Positions 8,687 through 15,593 of a stretch of DNA of 21,286 nucleotides are shown in pieces (the first letter of the stretch is position 1; every line of letters begins with the position of its first letter). Below the pieces are notes generated by a model. The model did no database searches, was not told where the DNA came from, and saw only the letters and a program-made list of their open reading frames with translations. The translations under genes were made by a program, and so were the position numbers. Location of the stretch: positions 1-21,286 of IMG/VR virus record IMGVR_UViG_3300007276_000375; one strand, 5' to 3'. The stretch comes from a virus.

Positions 8687-11563
8687 TTAGGCGTATGTAA
8701 GTTCAGATGTGTGAATTGTAGCCACCCACCTGATGTTAGTTGATGCTGCACCAGTTACTTCTATTTTAAGACAGCCATTTGTGGTGTCAGCGGATAGTGC
8801 CATGCCCCAATTATATGTATTATCTATAATTGTAGTTGCGCTATTTACTAAGACTGTTGTGCCAGCAGAGCCTTCTCTGCGAATTAAACCTTCAACTTTC
8901 CATGCTGCACATTCAGTACCTTCTGATGCTTTTTCTCTTGCTACAATAGTGCCGTGGAATGAATAAGCAGAGTTGTTTTGTAAGTTTACTTGATTAGTTG
9001 CTGATGCAGAAGTTCCTGTAGACGTAAGAGCTATGGCTGTTGCATTTGTGGTAGATACGTGTAAAACATATTTACCTTGTTGTGCATCGCCAGCACCATT
9101 TATATAATCATTAGCAAAAGCGTATTTACCAATTATACCGCCTACTCTTGCGTAAGCACCAATCGCAACACTGCTACTAGCATTTGCTGTAACATTTCTA
9201 CCAATTGCTAAACTATCACTACCTGAACTACTTGCTTCATGGCCTATAGATACTGAACTTGATCCTGATCCACCCAGACCTGCTTCTCTACCTATTGCAA
9301 CAGTAGAGTGATTAGAGGATCTTGCGTTATAACCAATAGAAACACCATAGTCACTACCAGTAGCTTGAGCAGAGCCAATAGCTACAGCATAATTACCCGT
9401 AGATTTTGACTGATAGCCCATCGCAATACTGCTAGTACCAGTTGCACCGTAGGATGAACTGTTGGTAGCGATGGCGGCTGCGAAGCTGTTAGTGCCAGAA
9501 GCATAAGAGCCACCAAGAGCCATTGCGCCCATATTAGAGCCACCAACTGTTGCTAGGTGAGCGCTACTGTTCAAGCCAATGGCAGTTGAGTAATGATTGT
9601 TAGTGGTTGTGCTACCCATGATAGCAATTGTAGAATTTGCCCTAGATAGGCTGACATTGCCGCCGCCAACATTTCTGCCGATTGCCAATGCGCCGTTACC
9701 TGATGCCGTACCACCCTGTACCGCAAAACTATCCGTACCACTTGCGGTTGGTGCTTCACCAATGGCTATTGCATTAGCCCCAGTCGCAGAAGGTTGTGCT
9801 GAAGGAGAGCTTTCATTAGCAGCATAAAGCGCAGCGCCAACTGTGGCGAATGAAAGTGCGCCAGAGCCATTTGTAACAAGCGCAGTCCCTGATGAACCAT
9901 CGGCTGTAGGTAGGGTGTAGGCTCCAGATACTCTAACCGCATAGCCTGAAGCACCTAAAGCAACCTGATTCGTTGCGCTTGTTGCTGCATTGTAACCAAC
10001 AGCAGTTGCATTCGCATGTGTTGCTTGAGCGCCGTTACCTAAAGCAGTTGACCTAGTGGCGGTAGCATCTGTACTTGAACCTCCTGCAAAACTGTCTTGG
10101 CCAGAAGCTACAGCATTATAACCGTATGCGGCTGATTGATAGCCACTAGCTATAGAACTTTGACCAATAGATGCTGCACTGTTATTTGTAGCTCTAGCTT
10201 GAGTACCAAACGCTACGGAGTTTACACCAGTTGTGCCATAAGAGCTTGAGTTATTAACTATACTCCCAGCAATACTACTAGCCGCACCAGCACGAGAGTT
10301 ACCTATAGCTATAGCTTCGCTTGAACCAACCGCTTGCGCATTGTAACCTAACGCTGTTGCAGAGGTAGCAGTAGCATCTGTGCCAGAACCTATTGCTGTT
10401 GCATGTGGGCCTGAAGCTACAGCCAAAGCGCCAACGGCTGTTGCCGACTGACCCGCCGCTCCCGCGGCGGCATAATAACCTAGCGCAAGAACGTTTTGAT
10501 TGTTTCCAGCAGTTGCGCCAGTGCCAATCGCAATTTTATCATTATTCCCAGTAGCTGACCCTGCTACTGCGGCACTACCTATAGCAATACTGTTGTTACC
10601 ATTTACTACAGGATCAGTGGCACTTACAGGATTAGCAGCATAAAGATCAGCACCAACCGCAGAAAAAGACAACGCGCCCGAGCCATCTGTGACAAGCGCA
10701 GTCCCTGCCGCGCCGTCTGAGGTTGGCAGGGTATAAGCATCGAACAGCTTGATTGTATTCCCAGTGCCACCAATAGCTATTTGATTGTCTACGCTGGAAC
10801 TAATCGCCTTACCAATAACAATAGTATTTTCGCCAGAAGCCGTCGAAGCGTTTTGACCTATAGAAAAAGATTGTTCCCCATTGGCGCGGCTAAACCCTAG
10901 CGCTATTCCATATTGCCCTCCCGCAATAGCGGCGTATCCAATCGCAATAGCGTATGTGGCTTGTGCTCTGGATTGATACCCAAGAGTAACGGAGTTAGCC
11001 CCTGTCGATCCAAACGTCGCATCGTTGCGTGAGTTGTTCGCACTAAACGCTTCTAGCCCCGACGCATTAGAGCCACCAAGTGCTACAGCCCCGTTGCCCG
11101 AAGCTATCGCCCCCACATTGGTTCCCGTCGCCAACGCACCGATACCAACAGAACGGGTGCCCGAAGCTAACGCATCAAGGCCAATGGCTATCGCATCTGT
11201 GCCCGTGGCACTCGGACCATTAAAACTTGAAGTAGTTTGCGTAACAAAATTTGCGTCGTATAAAGGGCTTACGTCTTCCGCAGCCGCAGTAATAAAGACT
11301 TCCGCATTTCCGCTTAGAGAAATCGCAGAGCCACCACTGGAACTTTCACTCGGAGTTCGAGTTAATGTAGTGCCCGAGGTGGTATAAGTCCCAAGCCCAA
11401 TTTCCCAATTTACGCCATCTTGGATCGTATACCGCGTTATCGCCCCTGTGGTTAAACCCGCAGCGGTGAAACTTTGGTAGCCTGAAAGAGCAGAACCCAG
11501 AGTTATAGTACCAGCACCCGTGGTGCTGGTGGACATTTTTGCCCTGTTCTTTAAAACAGCCAT
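8687..11563 (-). CDS. Long YadA-head-like tail fibre with repeated modules, 958 aa
   Basis: The N-terminus (MAVLKNRAKMSTSTTGAGT, then about 80 residues with an RYTIQDG...WEIG motif) is the conserved virion attachment domain of many marine phage fibres. From about residue 100 to 808 the protein is made of AIG repeats (ATAIGSGTDATATSATALG type) like the left-handed beta-roll of YadA heads. They fall in three modules, each opening with LYxAN and an ATGxxAIAIG start, separated by two near-identical linkers (AYTLPTSDG...LVTxGSGALSF) at about residues 277-311 and 549-583, exactly 272 codons apart. Residues 808-958 form a separate C-terminal beta domain (KYAFANDYINGAGD to HTSELTYA) seen at the end of many marine phage fibres, presumably the tip. 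It has no S74 domain. The start was chosen for its match to the family. An internal ATG at residue 10 is a possible alternative, since the ribosome binding site is weak for both. Confidence 0.92.
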   Translation of the reverse strand: MAVLKNRAKMSTSTTGAGTITLGSALSGYQSFTAAGLTTGAITRYTIQDGVNWEIGLGTYTTSGTTLTRTPSESSSGGSAISLSGNAEVFITAAAEDVSPLYDANFVTQTTSSFNGPSATGTDAIAIGLDALASGTRSVGIGALATGTNVGAIASGNGAVALGGSNASGLEAFSANNSRNDATFGSTGANSVTLGYQSRAQATYAIAIGYAAIAGGQYGIALGFSRANGEQSFSIGQNASTASGENTIVIGKAISSSVDNQIAIGGTGNTIKLFDAYTLPTSDGAAGTALVTDGSGALSFSAVGADLYAANPVSATDPVVNGNNSIAIGSAAVAGSATGNNDKIAIGTGATAGNNQNVLALGYYAAAGAAGQSATAVGALAVASGPHATAIGSGTDATATSATALGYNAQAVGSSEAIAIGNSRAGAASSIAGSIVNNSSSYGTTGVNSVAFGTQARATNNSAASIGQSSIASGYQSAAYGYNAVASGQDSFAGGSSTDATATRSTALGNGAQATHANATAVGYNAATSATNQVALGASGYAVRVSGAYTLPTADGSSGTALVTNGSGALSFATVGAALYAANESSPSAQPSATGANAIAIGEAPTASGTDSFAVQGGTASGNGALAIGRNVGGGNVSLSRANSTIAIMGSTTTNNHYSTAIGLNSSAHLATVGGSNMGAMALGGSYASGTNSFAAAIATNSSSYGATGTSSIAMGYQSKSTGNYAVAIGSAQATGSDYGVSIGYNARSSNHSTVAIGREAGLGGSGSSSVSIGHEASSSGSDSLAIGRNVTANASSSVAIGAYARVGGIIGKYAFANDYINGAGDAQQGKYVLHVSTTNATAIALTSTGTSASATNQVNLQNNSAYSFHGTIVAREKASEGTECAAWKVEGLIRREGSAGTTVLVNSATTIIDNTYNWGMALSADTTNGCLKIEVTGAASTNIRWVATIHTSELTYA

Positions 11564-11575
11564 TGTCGCACTCGC

Positions 11576-12025
11576 TTATGCTATGCGGATAATTGCGTTA
11601 CTCGCGTCCGCCGTTGGGAAAACAATCTGGAAATCTCCAGCCGATGAGGCTTTATCCGAACCGAAGTCCAAAATCACGACGGAGTTAGTTGTTCCAGAGC
11701 CTGCTCCCGCAGTCGTATTATATATCAAAGCACCACGCGCCGTAATCGTAGCCGACGTAAACGTAAGATCAGAGAAGTCTGTCAACGCCGTAGTGCCCGA
11801 CGATGTGGGCGTTACATTCACCAACGTTCCGCCACCCGCGCTATATGTGCCTGAGTTACTAACCTCGTTTGAGCTTGTGTAAGCAGTTGTAGCTGCGTTA
11901 AACGAAGCGTTGTTGTCATACAAAGCGAGCTTAAATGTGTCGCCCGTTCCGTTCGTAAAGTTGTGCGTAGCAGTCATCAATTCTTTCTTGAAAGACGTAC
12001 ACATGTAGTTTCCACTAAAGGCCAT
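11576..12025 (-). CDS. Phage structural protein, 149 aa
   Basis: The ATG directly follows the stop of the 98-aa gene, and its AGGAG lies inside that gene's last codons. The protein begins MAFSGNYMCTSFKKELM, continues with a DTFKLALYDNN strand and an SNEVSNSGTYSAGGGTL segment, and ends DFQIVFPTADASNAIIRIA. This order (CTSFKxEL, then KLALYD, then a glycine-rich turn, then FP...NAIIRIA) is a widespread small virion protein of marine podo- and siphoviruses, usually encoded just before the first fibre. Its exact place in the particle is not known to me; a tail-to-fibre interface is likely from the position. No membrane segment is present. Confidence 0.85.
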   Translation of the reverse strand: MAFSGNYMCTSFKKELMTATHNFTNGTGDTFKLALYDNNASFNAATTAYTSSNEVSNSGTYSAGGGTLVNVTPTSSGTTALTDFSDLTFTSATITARGALIYNTTAGAGSGTTNSVVILDFGSDKASSAGDFQIVFPTADASNAIIRIA

Positions 12026-12322
12026 TTAAAGTCTCCTTATCAATTCTGCCAGTTCAGGGTTGCCAGCATCTTTAATCGCATTATACACAGTTGTCCTATC
12101 GCTGTGAATAGCTTGTCTCAGGTAGTACGCAATGACTGTTTCCACATGACGGGAAAAAGCCTTTGCTTGTTCTTGGATCGCTGGATGGGCAGAATCAGAT
12201 ATCGAAATAATCTTTTCTACACATTGCTCTGCAAGCTCGTCTGGGTTAAACCCACGATTGCTTGTTGTTCGTACCGATACTACCGCGTCTTTGCGGGGTA
12301 AGTCAAATGCTGCTAGTGTCAT
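12026..12322 (-). CDS. Small helical protein of unknown function, 98 aa
   Basis: Its start overlaps the stop of the adaptor gene (ATGA), and its last codons carry the ribosome binding site of the next gene. The sequence is mainly helical, with FNPDELAEQCVEKIISI, then HPAIQEQAKAFSRHVETVIAYYL, and a basic end (ELAELIRRL). It has no signal peptide or membrane helix. It lies within the connector block, so a minor head-tail or internal virion role is the best guess. A comparable small helical protein is frequent at this place in related marine phages, but I cannot name a characterised family. Confidence 0.75.
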   Translation of the reverse strand: MTLAAFDLPRKDAVVSVRTTSNRGFNPDELAEQCVEKIISISDSAHPAIQEQAKAFSRHVETVIAYYLRQAIHSDRTTVYNAIKDAGNPELAELIRRL

Positions 12323-12978
12323 TGTTTCGCCCTTATAACTTTACCCGTGCGATATTCGTCCGTAGTTTCCTTGGCCTCACCCAAAAGTTTAATACCCAGT
12401 ATCGATTCTTGAAACCTCTGCGTATACATCTGCATAACGTCGGGCTCACCCTTCATGTAAATGTACGCCTCTATTAATGCGCCATACAGCAAAGCCATTT
12501 CAGCGTTTTCGCTCAACCAAGTTGAGTCGTTGTCTGTACCCGCAGTTATACTTTGAGGTCGATAAAAATAATGAAGCTCCGCCGTATACGCCGCGTTAGG
12601 CGTCGGGGCCATCAAAAAGTTATCAACATCGAACTGGCAATAATACTTCGGCTCCCCCGTAGTCGTGGGATCCGGGGTGTACGTCTGCACAAAGCTCGGA
12701 TCTTTAAACTCTACAAAAAACTTGTCGCCGTTCGATCCGGTCATACTTAACGAAAACGGAGCAAGAAAGTCCGCTGGCACTTTAATGTATTGAGCAGCGG
12801 CACTCCCCGAGTTAGTTGTGGCAGTAGCGTTTTTCCGGAACAAACTTAACTGTACACTTTTAAGTATTCGCTCCTCAGACAGACGAATAAACAACGGTAT
12901 GTTCGTTACATACCCTGTTTCTTCATACTCAGTATAATCTTTAATAGCCTGCTTTAGCTGCCCATATGTCATCGTCAT
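12319..12978 (-). CDS. Head-tail adaptor protein, SU10 adaptor-like, 219 aa
   Basis: Begins MTMTYGQLKQAIKDYTEYEE, with GGAG eight bases upstream of the first ATG; a second ATG two codons later is an alternative. The N-terminal helices include NNIPLFIRL-like TNIPLFIRLSEERILKSVQL. A beta section follows (YIKVPADFLAPFSLSM, then FLMAPTPNAAYTAELHYFY), and then C-terminal helices (STWLSENAEMALLYGALIEAYIYMKGEPD). This architecture matches the adaptor family of short-tailed phages such as SU10, which forms a ring below the portal and joins it to the tail hub. The family name is from memory of these motifs and was not checked by a search. It overlaps both neighbours by a few bases, so all three genes are probably translated together. 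Confidence 0.85.
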   Translation of the reverse strand: MTMTYGQLKQAIKDYTEYEETGYVTNIPLFIRLSEERILKSVQLSLFRKNATATTNSGSAAAQYIKVPADFLAPFSLSMTGSNGDKFFVEFKDPSFVQTYTPDPTTTGEPKYYCQFDVDNFLMAPTPNAAYTAELHYFYRPQSITAGTDNDSTWLSENAEMALLYGALIEAYIYMKGEPDVMQMYTQRFQESILGIKLLGEAKETTDEYRTGKVIRAKQ

Positions 12979-13298
12979 GTGTTGATCTCCACTGTGCCTA
13001 CCGAACCCACAGCTACTAAGTTGTTGGGCGGAGACAAGCCTTCTTGGTAGTTAAACCCCACCGGATTCCATCCCCACTGTAGAGCGCGTTGTTCCGCCAG
13101 ATCACTTTCCGGTCTCGGGTTGCGCAAGGCTTGCGGATCAGGGCCAACTCTCGGAGGATATAGTTGCGGGTGCTTCGGCTCGAACTCCTCTGGCCCAACC
13201 AACGCACCCGTCCACTCCTGCTTCATGTCCCGCAAACGATAACGAAACCCGGACCTGTCCGAAATACCCCAAGCGTTTTTGTTAGAAGCAAATGACAT
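12975..13298 (-). CDS. Conserved connector-region protein, 107 aa
   Basis: Starts on the overlap TGATG with the gene before it and ends on ATGA with the gene after it. The sequence begins MSFASNKNAWGISDRSGFRYR, followed by MKQEWTGALVGPEEFEPKHPQL and a proline-rich stretch (YPPRVGPDPQALRNPRPESD). The pattern N-x-x-G-I-S-D-R-S-G-x-x-Y, W-x-G-x-x-V-x-x-x-E-F-E, H-P-Q-L-x-P-P is one I associate with a small protein lying between adaptor genes in many marine phages. Its function is unknown to me. The low predicted secondary structure suggests an extended linker or plug within the neck. Confidence 0.82.
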   Translation of the reverse strand: MSFASNKNAWGISDRSGFRYRLRDMKQEWTGALVGPEEFEPKHPQLYPPRVGPDPQALRNPRPESDLAEQRALQWGWNPVGFNYQEGLSPPNNLVAVGSVGTVEINT

Positions 13299-13963
13299 CA
13301 GACCCTCAAATACCTAGCACTAGGTTGTAACTTCAACGGAACTCGGTCCTCGTCTTCTTCCGCGGCACGTTGAAACTCTTCTTCATACACCGCTTTTAAT
13401 ATCTGTATCCGTTCCGGAGCACGTTTCATAGAAAGGTAGTAGGATAAACCAGCAACCATACAAGGATAAAAACGGAAAGGCATATCAGTAGTGTTGACCA
13501 ACGCATCGGCATCCTCGATCCTTTGAACATAATAGTAGATCAACTGATCCGTAGAGTTTTCAGGTGTTTGCCACAAAGTTATAATGGGGTCGATCTGCCT
13601 ATTGAAGTAAAACTGTGACGGACGGCCTTGATCAGTCTTGTTCGGAAACGTCAGATAATCGCCGCGACTAATACGCTCGACTTCGTAATCCGTCCCATCC
13701 CTGCGTAAGACCATCTCCAACATGCCAACGACATCCGCCGTCAACGTGTAGGTGGATGTGCCCTGCACCAAGTTGGTCGTTCCTTGCGCCACGGTCCAGA
13801 GGTTTAAACCTCTGTTCGCCCAGTCCGCAAACATCAGGTTCAGAGACCGACGTGCTGTCCGAGCATCATACCCAGTGCGAACTTCTAGTCCACACCGCTC
13901 ATACGCCTCCTCAATTATCTCACCGACATCGAGGTTAAAATCTCTTGATCCTGAAGTTGTCAT
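13298..13963 (-). CDS. Head-tail adaptor / tail accessory protein, 221 aa
   Basis: After a short MTTSGSRDFNLDVGE start come helices (EIIEEAYERCGLEVRTGYDA, then ARRSLNLMFADWANRGLNLW). A beta section follows (TYTLTADVVGMLEMVLRRDGTDYEVERIS in part), and then C-terminal helices ending in KAVYEEEFQRAAEEDEDR. A helical start with C-G-x-E, R-x-L-N-x-M-x-x-x-W and a C-terminal helix bundle is typical of phage adaptor proteins of the P22 gp4 / T7 gp11 kind, which bind under the portal ring. Together with the 219-aa protein it would make a two-layer neck. The ribosome binding region is weak, but the start fits the family. The gene is certain; the role is inferred from architecture and position. Confidence 0.85.
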   Translation of the reverse strand: MTTSGSRDFNLDVGEIIEEAYERCGLEVRTGYDARTARRSLNLMFADWANRGLNLWTVAQGTTNLVQGTSTYTLTADVVGMLEMVLRRDGTDYEVERISRGDYLTFPNKTDQGRPSQFYFNRQIDPIITLWQTPENSTDQLIYYYVQRIEDADALVNTTDMPFRFYPCMVAGLSYYLSMKRAPERIQILKAVYEEEFQRAAEEDEDRVPLKLQPSARYLRV

Positions 13964-13966
13964 TAT

Positions 13967-14173
13967 CTACACCATCTTTGTGTCACGAACACCGCGACCC
14001 GACATTACACAACCGCCATTTTTGTAACCTTTGTTTATCATACCACCCTTTGCCTTTTTCGCGGTCTTTCCTGCATTGACAAAGTCTTGGTCACTAGGCG
14101 CACCCTTGTCGCCTTTTTTACGCATAGGCTTTCCGCTTTTTCGGCGGTTGTGTATATTCTCGTATAGACTCAT
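13967..14173 (-). CDS. Small basic Lys/Gly-rich protein, 68 aa
   Basis: The start is the ATG at 14173, one base after the TGA of the upstream gene and about nine bases after GAGGGG. A longer in-frame reading from 14248 would lie inside the upstream gene, so I rejected it. The protein (MSLYENIHNRRKSGKPMRKK, then GAPSDQDFVNAGKTAKKAKGG) is strongly basic and ends MSGRGVRDTKMV. The KAKGGMINKGYKNGG segment is low in complexity. Short proteins of this type are common in marine phage head modules. They may bind DNA or nucleic acid inside the head, but this is inferred from charge alone. Confidence 0.78.
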   Translation of the reverse strand: MSLYENIHNRRKSGKPMRKKGDKGAPSDQDFVNAGKTAKKAKGGMINKGYKNGGCVMSGRGVRDTKMV

Positions 14174-14174
14174 A

Positions 14175-14414
14175 TCATTTTTCCCCTCTGGTGGCGTGGA
14201 TATCTGGAACGGCATTGATGTTCTGCTTATGCTCATTATATTTTGCACTCCGTACTAAAAAATCCTGCCACATTGGTTTAATCATGTCATAGTTTGCACC
14301 GACCCTGTAGGTAATCACCGCGGTGTCCGCTTTAAGTTGATACAGTTGCAACGCACCCCAGCATAACAGACCAATGGTAATTACAGACGCTAAGTTATTA
14401 AAATCGACTTTCAT
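14175..14414 (-). CDS. Small protein with one N-terminal membrane helix, 79 aa
   Basis: The start is ATG at 14414, on the overlap TAATG with the preceding gene, with AAGG nine bases upstream. A TTG two codons earlier is less likely. Residues 7-23 (ASVITIGLLCWGALQLY) form a single hydrophobic helix, and a soluble, mildly charged tail ends in DIHATRGEK. With one transmembrane helix it could be a minor virion membrane-entry protein, a spanin-like or signal-anchor protein, or an additional lysis factor. The sequence does not decide this. It has no lipobox and no Cys-rich motif. Confidence 0.7.
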   Translation of the reverse strand: MKVDFNNLASVITIGLLCWGALQLYQLKADTAVITYRVGANYDMIKPMWQDFLVRSAKYNEHKQNINAVPDIHATRGEK

Positions 14415-14659
14415 TACCAAGCCTTACATGACCAATACTTGGCCTTTAATTTATCTAATGTACCCTTATCACAACCATGACGGTCCCTAAACGACTTGCG
14501 CCGTTTAGGATTAGATTTTTTGATGGACATCTTGGCATCGCCAAAACGAATGATTTTTTCTTTGCCCTTGGCACATGCTTTAACAACAGACTTTTTTCCG
14601 CCAGATATCTGACGTTTGGGCTTGTTGCACTTCATCTTGGCTTTATCAATTTTAGCCAT
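14414..14659 (-). CDS. Small basic cysteine-containing protein, 81 aa
   Basis: Begins MAKIDKAKMKCNKPKRQISG and is rich in Lys and Arg throughout. There are four cysteines, the last two in a C-terminal motif with a tyrosine-tryptophan pair (DRHGCDKG, then LKAKYWSCKAW). The order K-x-x-C-N-K-P-K, KEKIIRFG, SFRxRHxC, YW-x-C-K-x-W recurs in small proteins of marine phage structural regions. It may bind DNA or a metal ion, but no complete zinc-finger spacing is visible. It lies three genes before the adaptor, in a run of very small genes. Confidence 0.78.
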   Translation of the reverse strand: MAKIDKAKMKCNKPKRQISGGKKSVVKACAKGKEKIIRFGDAKMSIKKSNPKRRKSFRDRHGCDKGTLDKLKAKYWSCKAW

Positions 14660-14668
14660 GAGTCCGCC

Positions 14669-14950
14669 CTATGCTAAAAGGATAGTTAGCTCAGTCCCCG
14701 CGCCTGTAAGCGCAGAAACGTAAACTCCAGAAGTGAACAACATTCCATTCTCAGGAATGTATATCTCATTCATACCTATGGGAAACTTCTGCGTTAACAT
14801 TGTTGCTCCCCCATTACCATTAGTAAGAGTAAACGAACCTGCCGCAGTAGCGTATATGTTTACGGCCTGAAGTCTGGATCTCGACGGCCCTATAAGAGCC
14901 GCCGCTGAACCTTGCGCATAATTATACGCTGTAATGTCTGAGCCAGCCAT
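14669..14950 (-). CDS. Small beta-rich virion protein, 93 aa
   Basis: A short gene after the decoration-like gene, with an AAGGGGG run before its ATG. The sequence (MAGSDITAYNYAQGSAAALI, then RLQAVNIYATAAGSFTL, then GMNEIYIPENGMLF and a final strand ELTILLA) fits a small beta sandwich or jelly-roll. It has no signal peptide or helix. The EIYIPENG turn followed by a strand resembles the PIYLEEDKSL end of the 124-aa protein at 1404-1778. It is probably a capsid decoration or head-surface protein, from its location just behind the capsid genes. This is an inference. Confidence 0.78.
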   Translation of the reverse strand: MAGSDITAYNYAQGSAAALIGPSRSRLQAVNIYATAAGSFTLTNGNGGATMLTQKFPIGMNEIYIPENGMLFTSGVYVSALTGAGTELTILLA

Positions 14951-14962
14951 GTGTGAACCCCC

Positions 14963-15433
14963 TTATGGACGGATTACAGTGTTGTAAGCCTGCGCATACA
15001 GAATAGTAATCACAGCTACACCCGCGGTGGTCGCTGCGCTGTTTGTAACGGTCAGCTTTAGATCAGCCGTTCCTGTGTTAGCCCACTCCCCTGTACCACC
15101 GCCTTGTGTGGTTACAGTCTTGAGCCCCGCAGTTGTACCTGTGGCAAGCGTGTTAAGAATTGTAGATGCCCCGCCAACGGTATCACCAACGCTCAAGTTA
15201 GTGGTAGCATTCGCAGCCGTAGACAAGTCTACGATACAATCAATAATCTTGGAGTTTGCTGGAATAACCATGTCGGTTGCGCCTGCTGCAATCGCTCCAC
15301 CGGAAAGATCCATTGTGTGTGTTTGCATCATTACAACGTAGCCTACGTTAGCGATGTTCTCGCCTACAGTAGTTCCTGTTGTATTTCGGATGTTCCCTGC
15401 CCGGATTGGGCCTGAAAAAGTTGAGTTAGCCAT
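14963..15433 (-). CDS. Decoration-like head protein, 156 aa
   Basis: The start is the ATG at 15433 (MANSTFSGPIRAGNI) with AGGAG eight bases upstream. An in-frame ATG seven codons earlier has no good ribosome binding site. The protein has a TGTTVGENIANVGYVVMMQT segment, then alternating strands and turns (MVIPANSKIIDCIVDL, GGASTILNTLATGTTAGL) and ends VITILYAQAYNTVIRP. The MANSTFSGP(I/V)R start and Thr/Ala-rich beta pattern are those of proteins found after the capsid gene in many marine phages, and are thought to decorate the capsid. It is the first gene after the capsid terminator and leader region, so it may be expressed at a level different from the capsid gene. Confidence 0.82.
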   Translation of the reverse strand: MANSTFSGPIRAGNIRNTTGTTVGENIANVGYVVMMQTHTMDLSGGAIAAGATDMVIPANSKIIDCIVDLSTAANATTNLSVGDTVGGASTILNTLATGTTAGLKTVTTQGGGTGEWANTGTADLKLTVTNSAATTAGVAVITILYAQAYNTVIRP

Positions 15434-15451
15434 GAAGATCTCCTGTCTTGG

Positions 15452-15508
15452 CAAATGTCAGCCGCACCGTGCGACTGTCAGGGATACCAGAACAATACAT
15501 GACATTTG
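15452..15508 (-). promoter_or_regulatory. Nested inverted repeats in the leader of the decoration-like gene
   Basis: Two perfect 9-base arms, CAAATGTCA at 15452-15460 and TGACATTTG at 15500-15508, could pair in the minus-strand RNA. Inside lies a second inverted repeat, CAGCCGCAC/GTGCGACTG at 15459-15477, nine pairs with one G-U pair in RNA. The two structures share two bases at one arm, so they could compete. They lie between the capsid terminator and the AGGAG of the decoration-like gene. They may set read-through or translation, or be an RNA processing site. A function is inferred from placement only. Confidence 0.4.
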
Positions 15509-15511
15509 AAC

Positions 15512-15540
15512 AAAAAGAAAGGGGCTACCGAAGTAGCCCC
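15512..15540 (-). terminator. Intrinsic terminator after the major capsid gene
   Basis: Read on the minus strand, a perfect 8-base stem (GGGGCTAC / GTAGCCCC) closed by a TTCG loop is followed at once by TTTCTTTTTG. UUCG loops are unusually stable in RNA, and the U-rich run is on the correct side only for minus-strand transcription. On the plus strand the run after the stem is not T-rich. It lies 53 bases after the capsid stop and would end most capsid transcripts, with some read-through needed to reach the tail genes. A weaker 6-base hairpin (GAGGTA/TACCTC at 15555-15577) lies between the stop and the terminator. Confidence 0.9.
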
Positions 15541-15593
15541 AGTCTAACAGGGAGGAGGTATGAAAAGTACCTACCTCAGTAACATAGCACAGT

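Noticed and set aside
3686-11563. A diversity-generating retroelement (variable repeat in a fibre gene) was considered because of the repeated fibre modules.
   Set aside because: No reverse transcriptase, no template repeat with adenine-specific changes and no C-type lectin end is visible in the window. The repeats are structural and spread over the whole gene.
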